A stretch of DNA of 64,000 bases from Paramesorhizobium salinisoli (lineage in GTDB: Bacteria > Pseudomonadota > Alphaproteobacteria > Rhizobiales > Rhizobiaceae), in the NCBI RefSeq assembly GCF_003335045.1, contig NZ_QOZG01000005.1, positions 248,001 to 312,000 of the forward strand, given 5' to 3'. Below, one piece after another: positions 35,526 to 45,695 of this stretch. Positions within the stretch are counted from its first letter, which is position 1. Every line of letters begins with the position of its first letter. The notes below the pieces were generated by a model that was given only the letters and a program-made list of their open reading frames with translations, ran no database searches and was not told the DNA's origin. The position numbers and the translations under genes were made by a program.

Positions 35526-36641
35526 TCAGCGCGCCCGGTCTTCTATGGCTTCATGAAAGACGGCCATCAGTTCATTGGCGCTTTTTTCCCAGCTGAAGCG
35601 TGCTGCATTGGCGCGCGCCTTTGCAGCAAGACCCTTATAGAGAACATCATCCTCCGCCAGCCGTGCAAGGCCGGCGGCCATTGATTGCACATCGCTTGGA
35701 TCAATCAGCAGCGCGGCATCGCCTGCCACTTCGGGCATGGACGAGGAATTGGAGGTGAGAACGGGAATGCCAGCAGCATTTGCCTCGATGATGGGGAAAC
35801 CGAACCCCTCATAGAAGGAGGGCATGGCGAGAAATCTCGCATTTGCGTAAAGTCCGGCCAATTCGTCATCCGAGACATATCCGGTCAGGCGGACGAAAGG
35901 CTCGATGCCGAGCTGGGCTATATGCTGCCTCAAGTCGCCGAGATGCCAGCCCTGGCCGCCGGCGATCACCAGGAGCAGGTCCTTTCTGGTCCGTTCCGGC
36001 AGGCGCGCATAGGCCTCAAGTAGGTTCGGCAGGTTCTTGCGCGGCTCAAGCGTACCGACAAAGAGCGCATAGGCGCGGTCGATATGATGCTTCTCCGGCA
36101 CATCTTTCGAAGCGCCCTGCCCGATCGCGCTGAGGCCCGAATGAATGACCCTCGTCTTATCGGCGCAGGCGGGGAAAAGCACCTTCAACGCATCGGCCGT
36201 CGCAGTGGAAACCGCAACGATGCGATCCGCGCTTCCCAGCGCCGGCTTCATCAGCAAGCGCTCCGCAGCCCAAGTCTGCCACCGCATGGTTTCGGCGGCA
36301 TGGACCCATACCAGATCATGGATAGTGACGACCCGGGGAATATGCCGATCGAGAAAACGCGGCAGGCGATGCGCCGGCCCCCAGAAGACATCGAGCTTAT
36401 CTAGTCGAGCCAGGCGCGGCAGAGCCGTCTGCCCCCAGACCATGCGTCGGACACCGCCCGGATAACTGCCGATCCGCACAGTCGTGCCGGGCCAGGGCGA
36501 CAAGGCGGAAGCCGGCTTCTCCGGAAGATAGAGAAAAAGCGCGTTGTTCTTGGACGCTAGGTGGCGGCACATCTCGAAGAGATAGCGGCCGATGCCCGTC
36601 AATTCGGGAACGAGATTACGGGCGTCAATGCCGATTTTCAT
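35526..36641 (-). CDS. Glycosyltransferase, GT4 family (mannosyl/rhamnosyl type)
   Basis: A 371-residue GT4 enzyme. The N-terminus MKIGIDARNLVPELTGIGRYLFEM is typical of mannosyltransferases in O-polysaccharide clusters. The Rossmann switch FVGTLEPRKNLPNLLEAY and the EX7E motif YEGFGFPIIEA are intact. The ATG lies 22 bases after the stop of the long triple glycosyltransferase gene, so it belongs to the same operon. It is predicted to add a GDP-activated deoxyhexose or mannose in the cytoplasm. Similarity to the first domain of the triple protein (RGIGRYTTSLV, GGADWRKNIERL) suggests related donors. The precise product is unknown. Confidence 0.88.
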   Translation of the reverse strand: MKIGIDARNLVPELTGIGRYLFEMCRHLASKNNALFLYLPEKPASALSPWPGTTVRIGSYPGGVRRMVWGQTALPRLARLDKLDVFWGPAHRLPRFLDRHIPRVVTIHDLVWVHAAETMRWQTWAAERLLMKPALGSADRIVAVSTATADALKVLFPACADKTRVIHSGLSAIGQGASKDVPEKHHIDRAYALFVGTLEPRKNLPNLLEAYARLPERTRKDLLLVIAGGQGWHLGDLRQHIAQLGIEPFVRLTGYVSDDELAGLYANARFLAMPSFYEGFGFPIIEANAAGIPVLTSNSSSMPEVAGDAALLIDPSDVQSMAAGLARLAEDDVLYKGLAAKARANAARFSWEKSANELMAVFHEAIEDRAR

Positions 36642-36663
36642 GGAAATAACGGTACTCAGTGCT

Positions 36664-39600
36664 TTAACGCGATAATGCGATAAGCATATTATGTAGGCGC
36701 CGCGCTACTCGGGAATAGCGATGCTCCTGCCTCCAATGCTCAGCATATAAAAGCGTGTTCTCTGCTTGCGCATCATTTGAACGCAATTTTGCGCGAATAT
36801 CCATAATACCTTCGGCGATATCTCTCGGAGTATAGCCCGGAAACTTGAAAACGGCCTGCTGTACGTCATCGAATATTGGTAGCGGAGTAGCCGCAACGGG
36901 TCGCCCTGCGGCCAAGCCGTAGCGCACGGCAGCGCTAGATGACTCCCCGGTGCTTTGATACGGGAAAATTATAAGATCGGCTTCTTCAAGCTTTTTCAGA
37001 CAATCTATATCGTCCAGGAAATCATTCGTCATTCGGACGGCATGAGACAAACCGAGATCTTGTATTTTTTCTTTTGCCTTATTAATCATCTCCTTTGAAA
37101 TTGGTGCCGGATGCTCAGCATTAACCATATTTAACGAGACTTCTACGCCACGATCACGCACTATCGCTACCGCCTCGATAGCTTCCAAAAGCCCTTTATG
37201 AGGCAAGAAAAAGCCATATGTTGCAATTTTAAAGGCCGATTCCTCTCCAATAGCAGCAGTGCTGACATGGTCGATTACCCCGTGCGGGAATAACGCTACA
37301 TTATCTACAACACCCAACGCCTTAAGTCTGTTCATGTCATTGTGTGTATGAACCAATACTCTTTTGCATCGTCGTAGACTAGTCACAAGTTTTTCAAGCT
37401 TCCGCTCCGGTGCGTGGGCAGGATCTACGGTCGCATGTAGAAATATAACAACATGCCGACCATCTTCGACATTCTTATTTATAAACCAATTAAGCCTATC
37501 GAGATCAAAAAAGCCATAATTAAACTGGATAATAACTATATCTATACCCGATCTCACAACAGACCCATAGAGCGCGCTCAATTTCTCAAAACTATTCTCG
37601 CTCCAGCAAAAATCGACAGAATTATTGTAATTCTCCTTTTCGCGGAAATTTGTACGAGCAAATATCTTTACTTCAGCGTCAATGTTATTAATAAGATGCT
37701 TTGAATATTCTGCAATTCCACACCGCGTATCCCAAGTGGAAACCCAACCAATCTTTGGCTCCGGCTGCAATGAGCCCTTAGACCATTGCCTCGCCGCCGA
37801 GGTCAGTCTCCCCGCAACATGTTCCCACTTAAATTCATCAAGCAATAGCTTCCTGCCTCGCGCCGCACGGCTCCGACGTTCGCCTGCCGGCGTCCGAAAA
37901 ACCTCCTGTATGACGGACGCAAGAGCATCAACATCGGGCACCGCCCAGACCGAATTAAAAACATCAAAATGGGTTTCTGCGGGTTCGAAACTAAAATCCA
38001 CGAGCCAAGCGGTCTCTTCACTACAAAAATCCAGCTGCCCGCCCCAGTTAGTCGTGATAACGGGCAAACCTGCAAGCATGGCTTCCGCAAGCGGTAAGCC
38101 AAACCCCTCAGCAAAGCTGGGCGCCACCAAGACATCGCATTGTTCATAAAGGCTCTTTAGCTGCCCCTCCGATATATCTTCCATGATGATTTGGACGTCG
38201 GGAAAATTTTCGTTGCCACGCCGTTCGGTCTCCAGAATCCCCTCAACGTTGTTATGCGGGTTTGGAAAGGTCTTAATGATGAGGGATACATCATCCCTTG
38301 CCGTAAATGCCTTTCCAAATGCCTTAATCAGAACATCAGCCCCCTTGCGTGGGAAGCATGAGGAAACGTGTAAGAACCGAAACTTCTTTCCCTGGATCTT
38401 GTAAGAATTATCCGCGGCCACTCGATCCCAATGGTCTACGCCACAGCCGGAAGTCGACAACGGTATACTGACACCATTATCGATAAGAATTTTCTCGACA
38501 TGCTTGGAGAGACAAGTAATCCCTTGAAGGTAAGCATTGAAATCATCAACCCATGAAGATGGAAATCCGGATTCTTCCCATGCATAGTGATGTAGGAGAT
38601 TCAGTTTCGCATGCATGTCACTCACGCGAGGAGGATAAAGGTTGCGACTTACCACGTCGACTTGCAAGTTGTTCTTCATCAAGCCTTTATCGTGAAAGCT
38701 TTGCAAATCCGGGTTCTTTTTTAAGAATATTTCATCAGGCGGGAAATCTCCTGGCCCCTCTGTGGAATACAGACTGACATTATGGCTGAGAGCAGAAAGA
38801 GCCCTTGCTGTTTCACGATTCAATAAGGCCAAACTATAAGAACTATCAAATGGGCCTTCGATCTTCCATTCGATCGCCTTTGGCAAGCCAAATCGCTGTC
38901 GCAGTATTCGATCAACCTCATTGTCATTCTTTGCAACAGCATCAGCTACGGAAGCAGCCATCATTTTGGCCTGTTGGGATTCCTCACGCAAAAGCTTGGC
39001 AACATCCTCAACAAAACATCTATAATTCTTGGATCTCTGCTGCGAGACTTGCTCGTATGTGCTGCAATCCTCTAACTTCCCATTGCGGATGATGGAGGTA
39101 AGAGATTGAATAGCTGTATTAGCACTCTCATCCCACGTGAATTTTTTTGACTGACGTTCCGCATTGTACTTTAATTTTTGAGTAAATACTGGATCCAGTA
39201 ATGCAGATTGTATTTTATCTGCAATACTTTTCTCATCAAACGGATCAAACAATGCCTCATCTAGGCCCACAATCTCAGGCATGGAAGATGTATTGGCCGC
39301 GATAACTGGAGCCCCGCAGCGCATCGCCTCCAAAATGGGCAAACCCAACCCCTCATGCCACGATGGAAAAACAAACAAGGAGCAGTTGCTATATAACTGC
39401 CGCAATACTTCGTCCGAAATAAATCCGGTGAAGATCACGTCACCGGCAGGCACTCTCAAGGTTTTGGCCAAATGCCGCAATCGAGCAACATCTCCGTCTG
39501 GCATACGCCCTGCCAAGACAACTTTATATTGGCCACGAATCGAGGATGACAGCTTGGAATAAGCGCCGATTAATCTCTCTATATTCTTCCGCCAATCCGC

Positions 39601-40293
39601 TCCGCCTGTATATAATATATACTTATCTTCCACACCTATGCTTGATAAAAAATTTGCATCGATGAAATCTTCGCGATAGAATACATCGCTTGTGGCCCCT
39701 CTTATGTTAACAATACGCCCTTCATCTATATTTAAATGCTCTATACCTTCGTTTCTTGAACTTTCAGATATTGAAAATAAAATATCAACATTTTTTATAA
39801 ATTTAATCTTCTGCAAATAGAAATCACTATATATTTTATCTCCCTCCAAATACTCTTTCGGGTTAAGAAATGGTATTATATCATAAATAATTGTTGATAT
39901 TATATACTTTCTATCGTGCCGCATTATTGGAGTTATTGCATCATCCACATATCCTTCAAACAAGCTACACACGTGCAACACGTCAACATCAAGATCCGCT
40001 ACTAGCTTTTCAAAAATTAACTCTGAAACTCCGCGACGCAAATTATTCCCGGGATTGGATGCACGCACAGGCCCAGGAGCATTAAATAAAATGAAGTTTT
40101 CAGGTGGGATTTTTCCTGAAAAAAGTTCCTTGATAGGAGCAATGGTTTCGGGAAATAGGCAATTCAGAATCAAATATATCTCGCTATTACTTGCCGTATC
40201 CAATATCGCCCGCACAAGTGAGGTTGTGTATCTTCCAATACCGCGATAGCGACTCTCCGTTTGAGCCCCCTGCATGTCAAACGCAATTCGCAT
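36664..40293 (-). CDS. Three-domain glycosyltransferase (three GT-B modules in tandem)
   Basis: A 1209-residue protein with three consecutive GT-B units. Domain 1 (about 1-400) starts MRIAFDMQGAQTESRYRGIGRYT, has GGADWRKNIERL and the EX7E motif HEGLGLPILE (Glu314/Glu322). A helical linker (410-465) follows. Domain 2 (about 470-835) has SSCFPRKGADVL and AEGFGLPLAE (Glu729/Glu737). Domain 3 (about 845-1209) starts GWVSTWDTRCGIAEYSKHL and keeps only the first Glu of its motif (TGESSSAAVRYG, Glu1117). Multi-domain enzymes of this kind polymerise O-polysaccharides in ABC-exported systems. The gene is AT-rich, for instance 25% G+C over 39721-39780, unlike the flanks. It is flush with the FkbM gene upstream. 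Confidence 0.9.
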   Translation of the reverse strand: MRIAFDMQGAQTESRYRGIGRYTTSLVRAILDTASNSEIYLILNCLFPETIAPIKELFSGKIPPENFILFNAPGPVRASNPGNNLRRGVSELIFEKLVADLDVDVLHVCSLFEGYVDDAITPIMRHDRKYIISTIIYDIIPFLNPKEYLEGDKIYSDFYLQKIKFIKNVDILFSISESSRNEGIEHLNIDEGRIVNIRGATSDVFYREDFIDANFLSSIGVEDKYILYTGGADWRKNIERLIGAYSKLSSSIRGQYKVVLAGRMPDGDVARLRHLAKTLRVPAGDVIFTGFISDEVLRQLYSNCSLFVFPSWHEGLGLPILEAMRCGAPVIAANTSSMPEIVGLDEALFDPFDEKSIADKIQSALLDPVFTQKLKYNAERQSKKFTWDESANTAIQSLTSIIRNGKLEDCSTYEQVSQQRSKNYRCFVEDVAKLLREESQQAKMMAASVADAVAKNDNEVDRILRQRFGLPKAIEWKIEGPFDSSYSLALLNRETARALSALSHNVSLYSTEGPGDFPPDEIFLKKNPDLQSFHDKGLMKNNLQVDVVSRNLYPPRVSDMHAKLNLLHHYAWEESGFPSSWVDDFNAYLQGITCLSKHVEKILIDNGVSIPLSTSGCGVDHWDRVAADNSYKIQGKKFRFLHVSSCFPRKGADVLIKAFGKAFTARDDVSLIIKTFPNPHNNVEGILETERRGNENFPDVQIIMEDISEGQLKSLYEQCDVLVAPSFAEGFGLPLAEAMLAGLPVITTNWGGQLDFCSEETAWLVDFSFEPAETHFDVFNSVWAVPDVDALASVIQEVFRTPAGERRSRAARGRKLLLDEFKWEHVAGRLTSAARQWSKGSLQPEPKIGWVSTWDTRCGIAEYSKHLINNIDAEVKIFARTNFREKENYNNSVDFCWSENSFEKLSALYGSVVRSGIDIVIIQFNYGFFDLDRLNWFINKNVEDGRHVVIFLHATVDPAHAPERKLEKLVTSLRRCKRVLVHTHNDMNRLKALGVVDNVALFPHGVIDHVSTAAIGEESAFKIATYGFFLPHKGLLEAIEAVAIVRDRGVEVSLNMVNAEHPAPISKEMINKAKEKIQDLGLSHAVRMTNDFLDDIDCLKKLEEADLIIFPYQSTGESSSAAVRYGLAAGRPVAATPLPIFDDVQQAVFKFPGYTPRDIAEGIMDIRAKLRSNDAQAENTLLYAEHWRQEHRYSRVARRLHNMLIALSR

Positions 40294-41529
40294 TTATTTT
40301 CCCCTATCGACTCGCTTTAACTCTTCAGTGATATCGCGATATATTTTCATCGCCTTGGGGCCGAGATTATCGCCTGCAGTACTATCGGAACCAGACCGGC
40401 TAACACGTGTCTGTGAGGCTAAAAAATCTGAAGATTGCCGAGACGAGACAAACGCCAATAGCCGTTGTTCTAAAGAAGGGAAAAATCTGGCTAACCTGCG
40501 TAGATATTTTTTGAGTTGTGGACGCCTGTTAACGCTGAGAAGTGCATATTCAAGTATCACCGTCTTATCAGCAATCCGTTTAAATTTTTGAACAAAACGA
40601 TGTACCTCCCGGAGAGGCCTTGTTAATCTCCACGATCTACTTGAATAGATACGCGATATCTCATAAAAAAGTTCATCCGATTTTCGTCCATTTTCTTCAG
40701 ACCGAGAAGAAATAATTTTGAAATCGCGATGCAATTCTTCATTCATTAACTCAAGTCGCTTGATATAAAAAGTAAACCTCTCCGATTCCCGTCGCTGTTT
40801 CTCTATATATGCATTTAGTTCACTTGTCTCTACTAACGGTGATGTATGAGATAACACAAACCGATCAAAAAAGTTTGGGCCTTGTCCGAATGTTTTTTCC
40901 AGTTCAGGGTGTTTTTTTGACACGTAAAACCGGCTCAGACCATCGAAATAAACGAATTTGTAGCCGAGCTTGATCAAAATCCGCTCCCACGTATCATGAG
41001 AGGGAACTTGAGTATTTGGGACCGTGCTTTCGACAACAACAACCCACGGTCGGACCTTCGAAGGTAACCAACTCTCAATGACCGATTTTTCCATCCCTTC
41101 AACGTCAACTTTGAGCCAATGGATTTCCCGGTCGCCGATCCGGTCAAAAATCGTGGCCAAGGGTTGCAGAGGAACCTCCGTTTCAACGACCTCCAACCCC
41201 TTCTCTCGATGGGTCTCGGCGAGCTCCAGATCGCCGGTACTCAAACCTGTTTCCGGTATTTCGAAGAAGCGGATACTGTTGCCGCCCTTGCCGATTGCAA
41301 TCTGAAGAACATCCTCATCAGGCCGGTTTTCACGTAATTTATCGGCATAGGCTGCGGTCGGCTCCACATGAACACCGCGCCAGCCTTTTTCATAAAAACC
41401 CCGGCTCACGGAGTCGACGACCGGATCCTGAGCGCCAATATCGATATAAAAGCCATTCTCGACGTGCTGCAACGCACGCCATAAAATAACATCCTCAAAA
41501 TTTTGCGCGTATGAAATGAACATCATCAT
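40294..41529 (-). CDS. FkbM-family methyltransferase with coiled-coil tail
   Basis: A 411-residue protein. Residues about 1-225 form an FkbM-type SAM methyltransferase (FYIDIGAQDPVVDSVS, WLKVDVEGMEKSVIE). Residues about 232-300 are highly charged and helical, a likely coiled coil, then a basic SRSWRLTRPLRE motif and a helical tail. The start overlaps the wzt stop as ATGA, although two further ATG codons follow at once. The position, between the Wzt exporter and the long glycosyltransferase, resembles WbdD, the chain-capping methyltransferase/kinase with a coiled-coil ruler in E. coli O8/O9a. A kinase domain is absent. The capping role is inference. Confidence 0.85.
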   Translation of the reverse strand: MMMFISYAQNFEDVILWRALQHVENGFYIDIGAQDPVVDSVSRGFYEKGWRGVHVEPTAAYADKLRENRPDEDVLQIAIGKGGNSIRFFEIPETGLSTGDLELAETHREKGLEVVETEVPLQPLATIFDRIGDREIHWLKVDVEGMEKSVIESWLPSKVRPWVVVVESTVPNTQVPSHDTWERILIKLGYKFVYFDGLSRFYVSKKHPELEKTFGQGPNFFDRFVLSHTSPLVETSELNAYIEKQRRESERFTFYIKRLELMNEELHRDFKIISSRSEENGRKSDELFYEISRIYSSRSWRLTRPLREVHRFVQKFKRIADKTVILEYALLSVNRRPQLKKYLRRLARFFPSLEQRLLAFVSSRQSSDFLASQTRVSRSGSDSTAGDNLGPKAMKIYRDITEELKRVDRGK

Positions 41530-42761
41530 CCTTGCCGACTAATCATAAATTTTGCATCAAGCCAGGAACTCCCAATAAAAAATGTTCCATCAACATTTAC
41601 GACATCAAAAACGAGTGCATTATCCTGCCATTCATAATTGTTCTCCAAATGCGTATCGGAACTGACCAGCGTCGGGGAGAACGCATAGGATCCGGGGCCA
41701 AGCGTGCAGGTGAACGGCAGATCATATTCTATCTTTTCACCAGCGGTTACGTTTTCGATCACCTGCTTCGTATGCCAGGTATTCGTACCCCACATAACGT
41801 GGCCTGCGCGGTCCCGGAGCATATAGCCAAGGACGAGCCGGGGAATGTCCTGGTTCGAATGTGCAACCAATTTCAATAGAAGCTGCTGCCCAACCCGCGC
41901 TGTATTCACCGGATCTAACGTCTTGGCGTCGAGGAGCATTATGCTGTCGATGACAACCTCAAAACTCCCGGAACGCGTGTTCAGCCAGCCATTCTGATTA
42001 CGCTTCTGCTCGACGGTCATCTTGGCGTTTTCGCGTTCGGCGATCATCGCGTTATAATAATCCACCACCTCGTCGGGTGCACCGTCTTTCATCACGGTGC
42101 CCTTATCGAGCAGGATCACGCGATCGCAGAGCGCGCGTACATCGCCCAAGCTGTGGGTAACGAGGATGATGGATGTTCCCTCCTGTTTGAACTGCCTAAT
42201 CCGGTCGAAGCTCTTATGCTGGAAATAGCTGTCGCCTACCGACAGGACTTCGTCAACGATCAGGACATCCGGACGTTTCGCAGTCGCAAGCGCGAAGGCC
42301 AGACGCGCCTGCATGCCGCTCGAATAAACCCTTGTCGGCTGGTCAAAAAATTCGCCGATTTCCGCGAAATCCTCGATAGCTGGCATCAGTTCAGTCAATT
42401 CCGCTTGAGAGAACCCCATCAGGCCGCCAGCCTGATAGATGTTCTGGCGGCCGGTGAACTCGGAATTGAACCCTAGCCCCAGTTCGAGAATAGCGCTGAT
42501 GCGTCCAGCCACTGTCACAGAGCCGGACGTCGGACGGACCGTGCCAGTGATGATCTTGAGAAGCGTGCTCTTTCCCGCGCCGTTCTGCCCGATCAGCGCC
42601 AGCGCCTCGCCCTGTTTGACCTGAAAAGAAATGTCACGGTTTGCCCAAAACTCGCTTTCAGGCGCGATCGACGCGCCGAACCAGTTGGCAAATCGCTGCA
42701 AATTGCTTCGGTATGCTGCGTAGCATTTGCTTACATGGGAAATATCAAGAACGACGGACAT
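41526..42761 (-). CDS. wzt: O-polysaccharide ABC exporter, ATP-binding subunit with C-terminal binding domain
   Basis: A 411-residue ATPase of the ABC-2 polysaccharide export group. Walker A is GQNGAGKST (near residue 60), the signature is YSSGMQARLA and Walker B is DVLIVDEVLS. A separate C-terminal beta-rich domain (about 260-411) matches the Wzt carbohydrate-binding domain that recognises the finished chain end in E. coli O8/O9a. Presence of this domain implies export coupled to chain capping. The ATG at 42761 overlaps the wzm stop (TGATG); a TTG one codon earlier is also possible. It is followed directly by the FkbM gene. Confidence 0.94.
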   Translation of the reverse strand: MSVVLDISHVSKCYAAYRSNLQRFANWFGASIAPESEFWANRDISFQVKQGEALALIGQNGAGKSTLLKIITGTVRPTSGSVTVAGRISAILELGLGFNSEFTGRQNIYQAGGLMGFSQAELTELMPAIEDFAEIGEFFDQPTRVYSSGMQARLAFALATAKRPDVLIVDEVLSVGDSYFQHKSFDRIRQFKQEGTSIILVTHSLGDVRALCDRVILLDKGTVMKDGAPDEVVDYYNAMIAERENAKMTVEQKRNQNGWLNTRSGSFEVVIDSIMLLDAKTLDPVNTARVGQQLLLKLVAHSNQDIPRLVLGYMLRDRAGHVMWGTNTWHTKQVIENVTAGEKIEYDLPFTCTLGPGSYAFSPTLVSSDTHLENNYEWQDNALVFDVVNVDGTFFIGSSWLDAKFMISRQG

Positions 42762-43546
42762 CAAAGGGCATCCACAAGTTCAGGGCTGGCGCGGCGGAAA
42801 ACCACGAAGGACAGGACCACCGCCACGCCACCGATCACGACCGCCGGCCACAGACTGGGCCAGGACGGCGCCTGGTTCAGAAGGAGCGCGTCCTGATAGA
42901 GATTGACCAGCGGGGTCATCGGATTGAGTTCGATGAGTGGGCGGAATTTTTCGGGGACCACGGATTTAACATAGACGATCGGGGTAAACCAGAACCAGAG
43001 CTGCATGAAGACCGTCATGAACTGCGCCACGTCCCGGACGAAGACGTTCAGGACTCCGAGGAAAACGCCTATCCCGAAGGCCATGACCGAAATCAGCAAC
43101 ATTCCGGGAATGAGATAGAGCCATGCAAGCCCCGGATAATGGCCGAAGAAAAGAAAGATAACTGCGATGGCGGCAAGTAGCAGCACATGATTGATCAGCG
43201 CACTCCCCCATATGATAAGCGGAAGGCAGAGCTTGGGAAACGAGATCTTCTTCATAGCAGATCCCTGCTCGATGAAAATCCCGATGCTCCTGTTCATGAT
43301 CTCGCTGAACAAACCCCAAGCAGCCATCCCTGAAAGAAGATAGATCGGATAGGCTGCACGGCTGTCGATATTGGGCATGCGGGCATGCATGACTTCCGCC
43401 AGCACGATCGAAAATATCAGCGCCTGCGCAAGCGGATGCAGGATGAACCAGAACGCGCCGAGTCGCGACCGCGCGAAACGCCCGCGAAGATCGCCGCGGA
43501 TCGATGCCAAGATAAAGTGGCGATAATGCCATACGCTCTTCAGCAT
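42761..43546 (-). CDS. wzm: O-polysaccharide ABC exporter, permease subunit
   Basis: A 261-residue ABC-2 type permease with six predicted transmembrane helices. The N-terminal amphipathic stretch SIRGDLRGRFARSRLGAFWF and the later VFVRDVAQFMTVFMQLWFWFTPI are typical of Wzm/KpsM-like proteins. Together with Wzt it exports the completed undecaprenyl-diphosphate-linked polymer to the periplasm. It is 52 bases after rmd on the same strand and translationally coupled to wzt. The full length and intact motifs suggest it is functional. Confidence 0.94.
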   Translation of the reverse strand: MLKSVWHYRHFILASIRGDLRGRFARSRLGAFWFILHPLAQALIFSIVLAEVMHARMPNIDSRAAYPIYLLSGMAAWGLFSEIMNRSIGIFIEQGSAMKKISFPKLCLPLIIWGSALINHVLLLAAIAVIFLFFGHYPGLAWLYLIPGMLLISVMAFGIGVFLGVLNVFVRDVAQFMTVFMQLWFWFTPIVYVKSVVPEKFRPLIELNPMTPLVNLYQDALLLNQAPSWPSLWPAVVIGGVAVVLSFVVFRRASPELVDAL

Positions 43547-43598
43547 ACCAAGTGCCTTCCGCGAAGTACGGGCCGGGGATGTCCTGCCTGATGGATTA

Positions 43599-44597
43599 CT
43601 ATGATGCTGACCCAGTGCGTTGTCGTGCTCCCGGGTCCTGCTCCGCCGCTACGCGTTGCTTCCAATCGTCCAGGACATCGATCAAGGTGGTCTCGAACGA
43701 GATTTCCGGCTTCCAATTGAAGACTTCCAAAGCGGCACCCGCATCTCCGCTCGCGATCGCCACTTCGCTACCGCGCAAGCGTTCAGGATCAACGCGGATT
43801 TCGATCTTCAGGCCGGACTTCTCAACGAGAGCATCAAGAATGGCATGAATCTGGCGAGGTTTGCCGGAGGCTAGATTGAATACGCGACCAAAAGCATCGG
43901 GAATATCGGCGAGGGCTGCATCCGCATAGGCGCGGACCACATCGCGAACATCCATGAAATCTCGCTGCGCAGCGAGATTTCCCACTTCGATCAGCGGCGG
44001 CTTCAAGCCTGCAGAGATTTCCGCAACCTGCCGGGCAAAGGCCGGCACAACATAAGCGTCGGATTGGCCCGGCCCCGTGTGATTGAATGGCCTGAAACGA
44101 ATGGATTTCAACCCCTCACCCGCCAACTGCCCAAGGAGGATATCCGCAGCCGCCTTGGTCGCACCATAGACGCTGAGCGGCTTGAGGGCGGCCTTTTCAG
44201 TGACAGGTTCGCCGTCTGCCTCGATAAAGGATTCTCCATAGGCGTCGGCGCTTCCCGCAAAAATGAGGCGGGCATGCGGGGCGATCTCCATTGCAGCCTG
44301 GGCGACGTTCATCGTGCCCGTGACATTGATATCCCATGCCCGCCGATAGGCTCTGCGGGCGTCATTGGGTGCCGCGACCGCCGCCAGATGAACGATGGCG
44401 GTCGGCTTCGCCTCCCGGATCGCCTCAGCGACCTGATGGTAATCGGTGATGTCCACCCGTTGACCGGCCGCGCTTCCGTGCCCGACAGGAAAAACAGATA
44501 ACCCGCCCAAAGACTTCCTCGAAGCCAGCTCGCGCTGAAGCCAGGTTCCGACAAAGCCGTTCGCACCGGTTATAAGAATGCGGTTTTCAAGCACCAT
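43599..44597 (-). CDS. rmd: GDP-4-keto-6-deoxy-D-mannose reductase (GDP-D-rhamnose forming)
   Basis: A 332-residue short-chain dehydrogenase/epimerase fold enzyme. The NAD(P) motif is ITGANGFVG, the catalytic YxxxK is in VYGATKAAAD and the family block RFRPFNHTGPGQ follows. Blocks such as EVGNLAAQRDFMDV and RVFNLASGKPRQI match Pseudomonas RMD, which reduces the GMD product to GDP-D-rhamnose. A related enzyme makes GDP-6-deoxy-D-talose, so that product is the main alternative. It lies 37 bases after gmd and completes the pathway from mannose-1-phosphate. Confidence 0.85.
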   Translation of the reverse strand: MVLENRILITGANGFVGTWLQRELASRKSLGGLSVFPVGHGSAAGQRVDITDYHQVAEAIREAKPTAIVHLAAVAAPNDARRAYRRAWDINVTGTMNVAQAAMEIAPHARLIFAGSADAYGESFIEADGEPVTEKAALKPLSVYGATKAAADILLGQLAGEGLKSIRFRPFNHTGPGQSDAYVVPAFARQVAEISAGLKPPLIEVGNLAAQRDFMDVRDVVRAYADAALADIPDAFGRVFNLASGKPRQIHAILDALVEKSGLKIEIRVDPERLRGSEVAIASGDAGAALEVFNWKPEISFETTLIDVLDDWKQRVAAEQDPGARQRTGSAS

Positions 44598-44634
44598 TCA
44601 GACACCTTTGCCGGGACATCCCAGCATAGAGGGT

Positions 44635-45627
<993 letters not shown>

Positions 45628-45695
45628 TTATTCTCGCACGAACAGACATTTGCCGCCTGCTCAACCCCTGCTCTTCATCACCTGAATGATAGAGC

